Below, piece after piece: positions 5,846 to 12,414 of a stretch of DNA of 23,612 nt (positions are counted from its first letter, which is position 1; each line of letters starts with the position of its first letter). Both the position numbers and the translations under genes were made by a program. The notes beneath the pieces were generated by a model. That model was not told the origin of the DNA, did not search any database, and worked only from the letters and a program-made list of their open reading frames with translations. This stretch comes from JANLIQ01 sp964358205 (GTDB lineage: Bacteria; Patescibacteriota; UBA1384; 2-12-FULL-50-11). The DNA is taken from positions 1 to 23,612 of the forward strand of contig CAYHNZ010000012.1 in NCBI GenBank assembly GCA_964358205.1. Direction: 5' to 3'.

Positions 5846-7621
5846 TTATGGCTTCGTCTGAATTTTTTTGCGGTCGATGTCGTAGAAACGAGCATGTTCG
5901 GCCTTGAAATGGAGCTCGACTTCGCCGATCGGGCCGTTGCGGTGCTTGCGAATAAGAATATCGGTAATCCCTTTGCGTTCGGTCTCTTTGTCGTAATATT
6001 CTTCTCGGTACATAAACATCACCACATCCGCGTCCTGTTCGATCGATCCGCTTTCTCTCAAGTCCGATAGCTGGGGCATTTTCTTTTCCCGACTTTCCAC
6101 CGCCCGAGACAGCTGGGACAAGGCGATAACAGGTACATTCAATTCTCGGGCAATCGCTTTCAGCGAACGAGAAATCTCGGATACTTCCTGAACCCGGTTA
6201 CCATCACCGTAACCGCGACGAGCTTCAAGTAACTGGAGATAATCGACAATTATCAAGCCAAGCTTGTTTTCCGCTTGCAAACGACGAGCCCGAGTTCGAA
6301 TTTCAATCGGGGTCAAAATCGGTGAGTCATCGATAAAAATCGGCGCTTCGGCCAGTGTACCCATCGCCATACCGATAGCTGGGAAGTCGCTCTCGCTTAA
6401 ATTACCGGTTCGCAGTTTCCAGCCGTCGACCATCGCTTGGGCGCATAGTAACCGGTCAACAATCTGTTCTCGTGACTGCTCCATTGAGAAAAATCCAACC
6501 GGCACTTTGGCCTTAACGGCGGCGTTGAGGGCAAAGTTTAAGGCGAGGGTCGTGTTATGCACGATGAAATCGTTGGCGACAAAATTGTGACTCTCGCCGA
6601 TCGTTAGATCGTAAACTGGCTGCATTCCGGCAGGTTCAATAGAAGTAATTGCGTCCCAAACAATGTCATCCCTTGAAGTCAATTTCGTTGCCACCGCAAC
6701 CTCGTCACCAACCCTAAGCTCCACTAATTTTTTCCAGCCGGTAGTTGTTAGGAACGGATGGGGCAAGGTTGCTTCGATTGTCCTTCCGGAAACAACAACA
6801 ACCTTGAAGGTTGGTTTGATGCCGTCGGCCACAAATTGTTCTGGTTTAACTGACTGGAATCGCCCACTAGCTTCTAGGGTTGCCACCTCACCTTGCTTGG
6901 TCTCGACCAATTCTCGAATAGTTTGGCAGATACCGGTACGAGGGTTGATAATCTGGGTGTGACCTGCCACACATTTTCCCATGCTGGGCCGGGCGGCTAG
7001 GATAATCAAATCAGAAGGCTGGAAGCCAGACAGCTTGTTGTCTAGCTCTTTGAAGCCGCTCGTCACGCCCCGGAGCAAACCCTTTTCGCGATGTAACCGG
7101 TCGATTCGGTCAAAACTAGCAGCCAGAATGTCGGAAATCGGCAAAAAGTTGTCGGAAACCATTTGGCGGGAGACATTAAAGAGCGCCGACTCGGCTTCAT
7201 CCATAATCACCTGAATTTCTTTGTCTTCGTCGTAACCCAGTTCAGCGATTTTTTGACCGGCCGTTAGAATCCGCCGCAAGACCGATTTGTTCTTAACAAT
7301 TTCGGCGTAATGAATGACATGCAGGGCTGTTGGGACGGAGTTGACCAGGTCGGCCAAGTAAGCCGGACCGCCGATCATATCCAGCTCTTTAACACCTTCC
7401 AGCTCGTTAGTTAGCGTCACTAGATCGATCGGCGAGCGTTTTTCGTAGAGCCGCAGTACTGCTCGAAAAATCGCTTGGTTGGCTTGACTGTAAAAATCCT
7501 CTGAAATTAAAATATCGGCGACTTTGTCCATCGCTTCTTTGTTGACCAAAACTGCACCCAAGACAGCCGATTCAGCTTCTAAATTCTGGGGTGGTAATTT
7601 ACCGATATTTTTATCTGCCAT
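5846..7621 (-). CDS. dnaB: Replicative DNA helicase DnaB, interrupted by an in-frame mini-intein
   Basis: Hexameric replicative helicase that unwinds DNA ahead of the polymerase. Seen: the N-terminal primase-interacting helical domain (about 8-110, starting PPQNLEAESAVLGAVL), a linker, and the RecA-like domain from about 185. The P-loop ARPSMGK (210-216) is split by an intein (217-356) and continues TTLALNFALNAA. Downstream are Walker B LGLIIVDYLQLL (454-465, D460), the SQLSRAVESR element (502-511) and LRESGSIEQDADVV (521-534). The spliced product would be 451 aa, normal for DnaB. The gene has a promoter whose -10 lies 6 nt before the ATG. It precedes uvrD and follows dnaX, with a heptad hairpin between dnaX and dnaB. 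Confidence 0.97.
   Translation of the reverse strand: MADKNIGKLPPQNLEAESAVLGAVLVNKEAMDKVADILISEDFYSQANQAIFRAVLRLYEKRSPIDLVTLTNELEGVKELDMIGGPAYLADLVNSVPTALHVIHYAEIVKNKSVLRRILTAGQKIAELGYDEDKEIQVIMDEAESALFNVSRQMVSDNFLPISDILAASFDRIDRLHREKGLLRGVTSGFKELDNKLSGFQPSDLIILAARPSMGKCVAGHTQIINPRTGICQTIRELVETKQGEVATLEASGRFQSVKPEQFVADGIKPTFKVVVVSGRTIEATLPHPFLTTTGWKKLVELRVGDEVAVATKLTSRDDIVWDAITSIEPAGMQPVYDLTIGESHNFVANDFIVHNTTLALNFALNAAVKAKVPVGFFSMEQSREQIVDRLLCAQAMVDGWKLRTGNLSESDFPAIGMAMGTLAEAPIFIDDSPILTPIEIRTRARRLQAENKLGLIIVDYLQLLEARRGYGDGNRVQEVSEISRSLKAIARELNVPVIALSQLSRAVESREKKMPQLSDLRESGSIEQDADVVMFMYREEYYDKETERKGITDILIRKHRNGPIGEVELHFKAEHARFYDIDRKKIQTKP
6554..6973 (-). other. Mini-intein (140 aa) in the DnaB P-loop
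   Basis: Self-splicing protein insert, residues 217-356. Seen: Cys at position 1 (C217, CVAGHTQIINPRTG block A), block B-like GRTIEATLPHPFLTTTGW (279-296) with its conserved His, and C-terminal blocks VYDLTIGESHNFVANDF plus IVHN ending in His-Asn (355-356). The +1 extein residue is Thr357, an accepted nucleophile. At 140 aa there is no room for a LAGLIDADG homing endonuclease domain, so it is a mini-intein. Insertion is directly after the P-loop Lys, a site used by other DnaB inteins. Splicing should be required to restore ATP binding. A sequence lacking a start of its own confirms it is not a separate gene. Confidence 0.92.
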
Positions 7622-7627
7622 TAGTCA

Positions 7628-7656
7628 CTCATACTTTCATAAGGCTAAAGTTTCAA
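7628..7656 (-). promoter_or_regulatory. dnaB promoter, probably leaderless
   Basis: Minus strand: TTGAAA (7651-7656), 17-bp spacer, TATGAG (7628-7633), then 6 nt (TGACTA) to the ATG at 7621. The -35 lies inside the arm of heptad element D, exactly as at rsmA. No Shine-Dalgarno site with proper spacing is present. Confidence 0.55.
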
Positions 7657-7795
7657 GTCTAAAGTCTAAATTAAAGCTGAAGTATCAAGTCTGAAGTCTT
7701 AATATATTTTCAGATTTCAAGTTTCAAATACTTGCGACTTATAACTTGCTACTTAGTTTAGACTTGAGACTTTAGCCTTTAGACTTAATGCTTTG
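7641..7795. repeat. Heptad inverted-repeat element D between dnaX and dnaB
   Basis: Outer arms 7641-7663 and 7757-7779 are complementary at 22 of 23 positions. Words recur every 7 nt (AGGCTAA, AGTTTCA, AGTCTAA on the left; the complements on the right). An inner region around 7716-7756 resembles the centre of elements C and E (CAAGTTTCAAATACTTG-like). It begins 19 nt upstream of the dnaB start and runs to within a few nt of the dnaX stop codon. Length is about 155 nt; no ORF. Confidence 0.85.
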
Positions 7796-7797
7796 TC

Positions 7798-9327
7798 TCA
7801 CTCATTTATCTCAAACACTTCAACCACCGTGCTTAGTAAGTCATCTTCTTTATTCAACCCTGTATCAAGGTCCGGTTTGACGATACACTCTAAAACCAAC
7901 TTCCGACCGGCCACTTGGGCGGCAATCGACTCGATCAGGTTACGATTCTTTGGCTCGAACAGTCGCTCCGAATAAAAACGAAACTTGACGGCGATAATTA
8001 GCTTGTCGTCGGTCAGCTCCTCCAGGTGAGCCGAGCTGACAACGGCGTAAAGAGCGTGGTTTTTTTCGTGGACGGCCGAGAGAAAATTCGGCCAAAACGA
8101 ATCAGAATCGCTGGGTTTAGCAACGGTGGCGCTAACGGCATCAACGGCTGGCTCCATGGGAGCTTCTTTTTCGGTAATATCCGTAATTGTACCGACAGGC
8201 GGCTCGCCCGCCGACTTGTCCTCCGACTTGTCCTCCAAAGCATCTGCGAAGGAGGAAGCCGAGACGTAGGTGGGCTCGATGATCGGCGAAGTTGAGGCGG
8301 CCACGGTTTGAACCTTTTCACGCTTCAACGCGGCGGATATCAGGGTGGCCGAGAGCAAAGAAGTGGCATCGATCGAGTGTCTGGCTTTGGCCAGCGCCAC
8401 CAGCAACTCCTCGAGTAACGGCGCACTGACCGCCACATCGGTTGCCCCGGAATTAAAAATCTGCTGTCGACAACTATTGGCCATCGCCCGGACTAGAACC
8501 GCGACATCCAGCCCTTCGTCAACAAATTCTCTTAATAAATTAGCAACAACTTTCGCCTGGCCGTTAGTCACGGCCGATAGTAATTGGCTAATTACTTCAG
8601 CGCTGGGCAAGCCGATCAACGCTCGTAAACGCTCCGCCGTCAAGTTTTTTTCGCTGCTGACGTTGCCAAGTAAACTCAAGGCGTCTCGATACGATCCTTC
8701 GGCGCGTTCGGCGATAACTTGGGCGGCGTCATCGTCTAGCTCTATCCCTTCTTTAACCGCTATCTCTTTGAGGATGATTACAATTTTATCGGGATGAGCC
8801 CGATGAAATTGGTAGCGCAAACAGCGCGAAATAATCGTCTCCGGCACTTTGTGTAATTCCGTTGTCGCCAAAATAAATATGGCGTGGGTCGGTGGCTCTT
8901 CTAGGGTTTTCAAAAGAGCGTTGAAGGCATCTTTTGACAACATGTGAACTTCATCGATGATATAGACCCGGTACTTGGAGCGGGTCGGAGCAAAAGCGAT
9001 TTTTTCTCGCAAATCACGGATATCGTCGATACCGCGATTGCTGGCGGCGTCGATTTCCATCACATCGACCGACTGCCCCTGCTGAATTTCCAGACAAATT
9101 TCGCAGACCCCGCAGGCCTCGACACCTTTCTTTTTGCCCACACAGTTGACCGCCCGAGCGAGCAGACGAGCCATGGTGGTTTTGCCAGTTCCCCTAGGTC
9201 CGGAAAAAAGATAGGCGTGACCAACTTGGTTGCTTTTAAGCATCCCTTCAATCGAGTTACGGATATGATCCTGACCGATGAGTTGGGAGAATTGGTTTGG
9301 ACGGTACTTTCTATAAAGGGAACTCAT
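7798..9327 (-). CDS. dnaX: DNA polymerase III subunit gamma/tau
   Basis: Clamp-loader ATPase that loads the sliding clamp for replication. Seen: N-terminal YRKYRPNQFSQLIGQDHI, Walker A GPRGTGKT (43-50), a zinc-binding set of four cysteines (62, 72, 75, 78), Walker B IIDEVH (123-128), sensor 1 ILATTE (142-147), the SRC arginine finger motif (157-159), and sensor 2 GSYRDALSLL. A low-complexity acidic linker (about 355-405, including EDKSEDKS from a direct repeat of GACTTGTCCTCC) leads to a C-terminal tau-like domain. Length 509 aa. I see no slippery A-rich site of the kind used for gamma frameshifting. The start at 9327 fits the family N-terminus. No strong Shine-Dalgarno site; TATCAA lies 6 nt before the ATG, but without a well-placed -35. 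Confidence 0.96.
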   Translation of the reverse strand: MSSLYRKYRPNQFSQLIGQDHIRNSIEGMLKSNQVGHAYLFSGPRGTGKTTMARLLARAVNCVGKKKGVEACGVCEICLEIQQGQSVDVMEIDAASNRGIDDIRDLREKIAFAPTRSKYRVYIIDEVHMLSKDAFNALLKTLEEPPTHAIFILATTELHKVPETIISRCLRYQFHRAHPDKIVIILKEIAVKEGIELDDDAAQVIAERAEGSYRDALSLLGNVSSEKNLTAERLRALIGLPSAEVISQLLSAVTNGQAKVVANLLREFVDEGLDVAVLVRAMANSCRQQIFNSGATDVAVSAPLLEELLVALAKARHSIDATSLLSATLISAALKREKVQTVAASTSPIIEPTYVSASSFADALEDKSEDKSAGEPPVGTITDITEKEAPMEPAVDAVSATVAKPSDSDSFWPNFLSAVHEKNHALYAVVSSAHLEELTDDKLIIAVKFRFYSERLFEPKNRNLIESIAAQVAGRKLVLECIVKPDLDTGLNKEDDLLSTVVEVFEINE

Positions 9328-9567
9328 GGTGTCTTGATACTCGCAAAATTACCCGTAAATATCAAAGGGCTTTGTTACTAATTGAGAAATAAATCATTTG
9401 CGACTGCGTCGCTGGCTTTTTTGTGAGGGTGAGGGGGTTAGTTGCGAAGCACCCCCTACACCCTCACACTCCCTACCCCGCACGCTACCCTTCGGGGAGT
9501 TAGGTAAAAAGTAACTCGCTGACCTGTATTTACGGGTTCATGGCTCGTCACTTTTTGCTTATTTGTA
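9328..9567. other. Intergenic region with several stem-loops, no gene seen
   Basis: An 11-nt inverted repeat bounds most of it: ACCCGTAAATA (9351-9361) and TATTTACGGGT (9527-9537). Inside are GCGAC/GTCGC near 9401-9413 and a strong stem of about 16 bp (9423-9467): GTGAGGGTG and AGGGGGT pair with ACCCCCT and CACCCTCAC around a 12-nt loop. A CCCTTCGGGG mini-hairpin lies near 9488. No T-run follows the big stem on either strand, so it is not an intrinsic terminator. TCGTCACTTTT (9545-9555) recurs inverted at 9983-9993, on the far side of the next gene. Confidence 0.5.
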
Positions 9568-9596
9568 TTGACTTTTAAGGATAAACGTGCCAGAAT
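9568..9596 (+). promoter_or_regulatory. Promoter of the 86-aa orphan gene
   Basis: TTGACT (9568-9573), 17-bp spacer, CAGAAT (9591-9596). The -10 overlaps an inverted repeat CAGAATT/AATTCTG (9591-9613), which could be an operator or form a hairpin in the 5' leader. GGAG (9613-9616) is spaced 7 nt from the ATG. Confidence 0.4.
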
Positions 9597-9623
9597 TCGA
9601 TCATCCAATTCTGGAGTAACACC

Positions 9624-9884
9624 ATGTTTAAAGTCGGCACCATTTACAACCTATCCGAGCTTCAGTCTGCGCTGCCCAAGCAACCAATTCACAGCTGCTT
9701 CATCAGCTCCGATACTGCAGGGCAACTACTAAAAGACTGCAAAGGTCCTGATTGGGTAGGGGCGAACACAGCAGTAGTAATCGGGGTCGAAAAGGGGCAG
9801 GACGACGTCCTGCGGGCGGTTTGGACAGTCGAGTATTCACCCGACAAGGACACCCACTACATTCGCCTTCGGGAAGTCTGCTAG
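9624..9884 (+). CDS. Hypothetical protein, 86 aa, orphan
   Basis: I do not recognise this protein. It is soluble, without TM segments or a signal peptide. It begins MFKVGTIYNLSEL, has a central GANTAVVIGVEKGQDD segment, and ends HYIRLREVC, suggesting a small alpha/beta fold. Support for it being a gene: a -35/-10 pair, a well-spaced GGAG Shine-Dalgarno site, and a terminator-like stem plus T-run 50-80 nt after the stop codon. It is the only plus-strand gene before the pilus cluster and lies in a gap bounded by an 11-nt inverted repeat (9545-9555 and 9983-9993). Its base composition (for example GGACGACGTCCTGCGGGCGG) is richer in G+C than the neighbours, so recent acquisition is possible. Confidence 0.6.
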   Translation: MFKVGTIYNLSELQSALPKQPIHSCFISSDTAGQLLKDCKGPDWVGANTAVVIGVEKGQDDVLRAVWTVEYSPDKDTHYIRLREVC

Positions 9885-9931
9885 CAGCAACTATCATAAC
9901 CGGCCAATCTCACTTCTTGTCTACGAACACT

Positions 9932-9967
9932 AGCCGCTACGCCCCGCAAGGGAAACGGGCGGCTTTT
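9932..9967 (+). terminator. Candidate rho-independent terminator after the orphan gene
   Basis: AGCCGC (9932-9937) pairs with GCGGCT (9959-9964). An alternative inner pairing GCCC/GGGC extends it. The stem runs directly into TTTT (9964-9967). The T-run is short, so efficiency is uncertain. Confidence 0.45.
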
Positions 9968-10004
9968 CATATACATTCGCCGAAAAGTGACGAATCACAG
10001 CGGT

Positions 10005-10034
10005 TTAACAATCGCCGTCTTTTCCTGCTACGAT
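10005..10034 (+). promoter_or_regulatory. Promoter of pilB
   Basis: TTAACA (10005-10010), 18-bp spacer, TACGAT (10029-10034) preceded by TG at an extended -10 position (TGCTACGAT). The upstream ATG at 10033 falls inside this -10, which supports the downstream ATG at 10057 as the true pilB start. Confidence 0.5.
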
Positions 10035-10056
10035 GAACTTATGCTCAAGGGGGGAA

Positions 10057-11949
10057 ATGGCTGTTACTAATGACGTTGTTAAGATTTTGGCCAAGAAAAC
10101 TGGTCAGCCACCGTTTCGGGCTCGAGCATATCTGAAGGGCGCGACCGATATCATTGGCGCGACCTTAGCCGAAGGCGATAAGGTTGAGTTGCCGGGTTTT
10201 GGCGAGTTTAAATTATTTCGACTGCCGGCTCGTAAAGTCCAAACCAATCTTAACGGCAAAAAGCAGACAATTACCCTCTCTGCGACGACAACGCCGGATT
10301 TCACTGTTGACGCTAAACTTCAAACATTGATTGGCGAACCGACCGAAGCACCGACGGCCGACATCGACCAAGATTTCCGAACCGGCTCGCTCCAGACGCG
10401 CAAATCTGATGTTCAATTTATCGAGCTAGCCGGCAAAATCATCCCCAAAGAAATTCTCGCCCAGATTCCGGAAGTGCTCGCCCGTAAGTTTCTAGCTGTT
10501 CCGTTTGCTCTTAAAGATAAAGAGCTCTACGTCGCCATGACTGATCCGGAGAACGAGGAAGCCTTTAATGCTATCCGTAAATCCTCCGGCAAAATCGTCA
10601 AGCCGTTTATTACCACCAGCGACGACGTCAATCATATTCTCGATCAGTACACCTCGCTCCAATCCGATCTTAACGAACTAGTGGAATCGAGCGAGGATCT
10701 GGAGACCGTTGACGAAGAAAAAGTTGAAAAGGACAAACAGGCCGACGAAGAGATTACCGAAACTTCACCAGCCGCCAAGATTGTCGCTTCGCTACTCAAA
10801 CGCTCGGTGCGCGAAAAGGCCTCCGATATTCACATCGAGCCGCTGGAAGAAGAAGTCCAGGTTCGTTTTCGAGTCGATGGAGTTTTGCGCAAAGTTTTGA
10901 CACTCCCCAAACAAGTCCAAGCTGGTATTGTCTCGAGAATCAAGATTCTCTCCAATATGAAGATTGACGAGACCCGCCTTCCCCAAGACGGTCGAATCCA
11001 AATTATGCTCGATGGTGATAAAGTCGATTTTCGTATATCGACTCTGCCAACCGTTAACGGCGAGAAGGTCGTTGCCCGTGTTCTAATGCACTCTAAAGGC
11101 GTCATGAGCTTTGAAGATCAGGGCATCCAGGGCCGCAATCTAGTTTCGATCAACGACAACATTATGAAGGCTCACGGGATGATTCTTGTCACCGGCCCAA
11201 CCGGTTCGGGTAAATCTACCACCCTTTACGCTGTCATTAATAAAATTAAGTCCGACGACATCAACATCATCACCATGGAAGATCCGGTTGAGTACCGAAT
11301 GCCAACAATCAACCAGAGTCAGGTCAACGCCAAAATTGACTTCACCTTTGCCTCGGGCTTGCGCTCAATCCTACGGCAAGACCCCGATGTGGTGATGGTC
11401 GGGGAAATTCGCGACCGAGAAACGGCTGATATTGCCATTAACGCCGCCTTGACCGGTCATATCGTTTTATCGACGCTCCACACCAATGATTCCGGTGGCG
11501 CCATTCCCCGATTGCTGGATATGGGCATCGAGCCGTTTTTAATCACCTCATCGCTGAACGCCGTAGTTGGTCAGCGCTTGGTGCGCAAAATTTGCGACAA
11601 GTGCCGCCAAGAAGCTGATACAAAACCCGAAGATTTGGAAGTAGTCAAAAAAGAGATCGACGAACTGCCAGAACCAGAGAAATCCGTGGCCAAGAAAGGT
11701 GGCAAGTTTTATGTCGGGAAGGGCTGCGATGCTTGTAATAATAGCGGCTATAAAGGACGAAGCGGCATCTACGAAATCCTATCGATGAGTGAGCCGATTA
11801 AGCAATTGACTCTTAAAAGAGCGAGTACTAGTGAAATTATGACACTAGCCAAACAAGAAGGTCTGATTACGATGAAACAAGACGGTATTCTCAAGGCTTT
11901 TCAGGGAGTAACGACTATCGAAGAAGTCTGGCGAGTAGCGAGAGACTAA
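10057..11949 (+). CDS. pilB: PilB type IV pilus extension ATPase with an N-terminal HU/IHF-like domain
   Basis: Hexameric ATPase that powers pilus assembly at the inner face of the membrane. Domains in the 630 aa: residues 4-92 match the HU/IHF DNA-binding fold (DVVKILAKKTG, then LPGFGEF at 45-51, AR at 58-59, an arm NGKKQTITL, and a TPDF C-terminal strand). A MshEN-type domain follows at about 117-200, then an acidic linker (205-235). The ATPase domain has Walker A GPTGSGKST (380-388), Asp box MEDPVEY (407-413), Walker B DVVMVGEIRD (444-453), a His box around STLHTNDSGG (472-481), and a zinc tetracysteine (513, 516, 557, 560). The HU intercalating proline is replaced by Leu65. ATG at 10057 has AAGGGGGG as Shine-Dalgarno site. 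The ATPase call is certain; the HU similarity is by eye but strong. Confidence 0.95.
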   Translation: MAVTNDVVKILAKKTGQPPFRARAYLKGATDIIGATLAEGDKVELPGFGEFKLFRLPARKVQTNLNGKKQTITLSATTTPDFTVDAKLQTLIGEPTEAPTADIDQDFRTGSLQTRKSDVQFIELAGKIIPKEILAQIPEVLARKFLAVPFALKDKELYVAMTDPENEEAFNAIRKSSGKIVKPFITTSDDVNHILDQYTSLQSDLNELVESSEDLETVDEEKVEKDKQADEEITETSPAAKIVASLLKRSVREKASDIHIEPLEEEVQVRFRVDGVLRKVLTLPKQVQAGIVSRIKILSNMKIDETRLPQDGRIQIMLDGDKVDFRISTLPTVNGEKVVARVLMHSKGVMSFEDQGIQGRNLVSINDNIMKAHGMILVTGPTGSGKSTTLYAVINKIKSDDINIITMEDPVEYRMPTINQSQVNAKIDFTFASGLRSILRQDPDVVMVGEIRDRETADIAINAALTGHIVLSTLHTNDSGGAIPRLLDMGIEPFLITSSLNAVVGQRLVRKICDKCRQEADTKPEDLEVVKKEIDELPEPEKSVAKKGGKFYVGKGCDACNNSGYKGRSGIYEILSMSEPIKQLTLKRASTSEIMTLAKQEGLITMKQDGILKAFQGVTTIEEVWRVARD

Positions 11950-11960
11950 AGAGGAAAAAC

Positions 11961-12411
11961 CCAATAACTAAAATCCCAAATCCCAAACAAATCACAATGA
12001 CCGAAGTATCGAAACCAAAGATATTCAATCTCGAGCCGAGGACAGAAGCATTTGCAAGAGCGGTTCGAGAATTTTTAGGAACTCTTCAGAAGGATATCGG
12101 TACCCAAGAAGATGTAAGACAACTGATTCGTTCGTCAGGATCGATAGGTGCAAACTATATTGAAGCCAATGAGTCTTTGGGCAAAAAGGATTTTGTGATG
12201 AAGCTACGAATTTGCCGTAAAGAGGCAAAAGAAACCACTTACTGGCTCAACCTACTAAATACTGCCAACCCTCAACGATTAATCCTAATTAATGAAGCCC
12301 AAGAGCTGACAGCAATTTTCGGCTCGATTATTACAAAAGTTCAATGATTGTAATTTTGGTGATTGAAGTTTGTTTGGGATTTGGGTTCTTGGGATTTGGA
12401 TTTTTGATTAA
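11961..12411. mobile_element. Cassette A: inverted-repeat element carrying a four-helix-bundle gene, between pilB and pilC
   Basis: Arms of heptad-like words (AATCCCA repeated) form an inverted repeat around the small gene at 11997-12347. A perfect 17-nt match pairs CCCAAATCCCAAACAAA (11975-11991) with its complement at 12369-12385, and looser pairing continues outward (TAACTAAAATCCC with the complement of GGATTTTTGATTA). The left arm starts about 12 nt after the pilB stop codon. The right arm ends at the pilC start codon. The boundaries are inferred from the end of the repeat words. No transposase or reverse transcriptase is present. Confidence 0.6.
11997..12347 (+). CDS. Four-helix-bundle protein, S23/23S rRNA IVP family
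   Basis: 116 aa, wholly helical by pattern. Family signature seen: RSSGSIGANYIEA (45-57), then GKKDFVMKLRICRKEAKETTYWL (62-84), which together mark the four helix bundle proteins originally found as ORFs in 23S rRNA intervening sequences (also related to the Avd accessory protein of diversity-generating retroelements). Biochemical function is not established for free-standing members; nucleic-acid binding is the usual suggestion. The start has no Shine-Dalgarno site and lies at the inner edge of the left repeat arm. It is co-oriented with pilB and pilC and interrupts their usual adjacency. It is a divergent relative of the gene at 19975, which has the more canonical sequence. Confidence 0.85.
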   Translation: MTEVSKPKIFNLEPRTEAFARAVREFLGTLQKDIGTQEDVRQLIRSSGSIGANYIEANESLGKKDFVMKLRICRKEAKETTYWLNLLNTANPQRLILINEAQELTAIFGSIITKVQ

Positions 12412-12414
12412 GTG

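Noticed and set aside
5803..5895. Upstream start (5895) for the UvrD-type helicase
   Set aside because: It would overlap dnaB by 50 nt and add 31 residues without family similarity; the start at 5802 has AGGA upstream and places the Q-motif normally.
9423..9467. Strong GTGAGGGTG...CACCCTCAC stem as an intrinsic terminator
   Set aside because: The T-run precedes the stem on the plus strand and becomes an A-run after the stem on the minus strand, so no U-tract follows it in either direction.
9752..10036. Plus-strand 94-codon frame overlapping the orphan gene and the pilB promoter
   Set aside because: Out of frame with the better-supported gene at 9624, no Shine-Dalgarno site, and it runs through a terminator-like stem.
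10033..10056. Upstream ATG (10033) for pilB
   Set aside because: It lies inside the predicted -10 box and has no Shine-Dalgarno site, whereas ATG 10057 is preceded by AAGGGGGG and begins the HU-like domain.
11997..12347. Avd-like accessory gene of a diversity-generating retroelement
   Set aside because: No reverse transcriptase gene and no template/variable repeat pair is present in the window; the four-helix-bundle family is broader than Avd.
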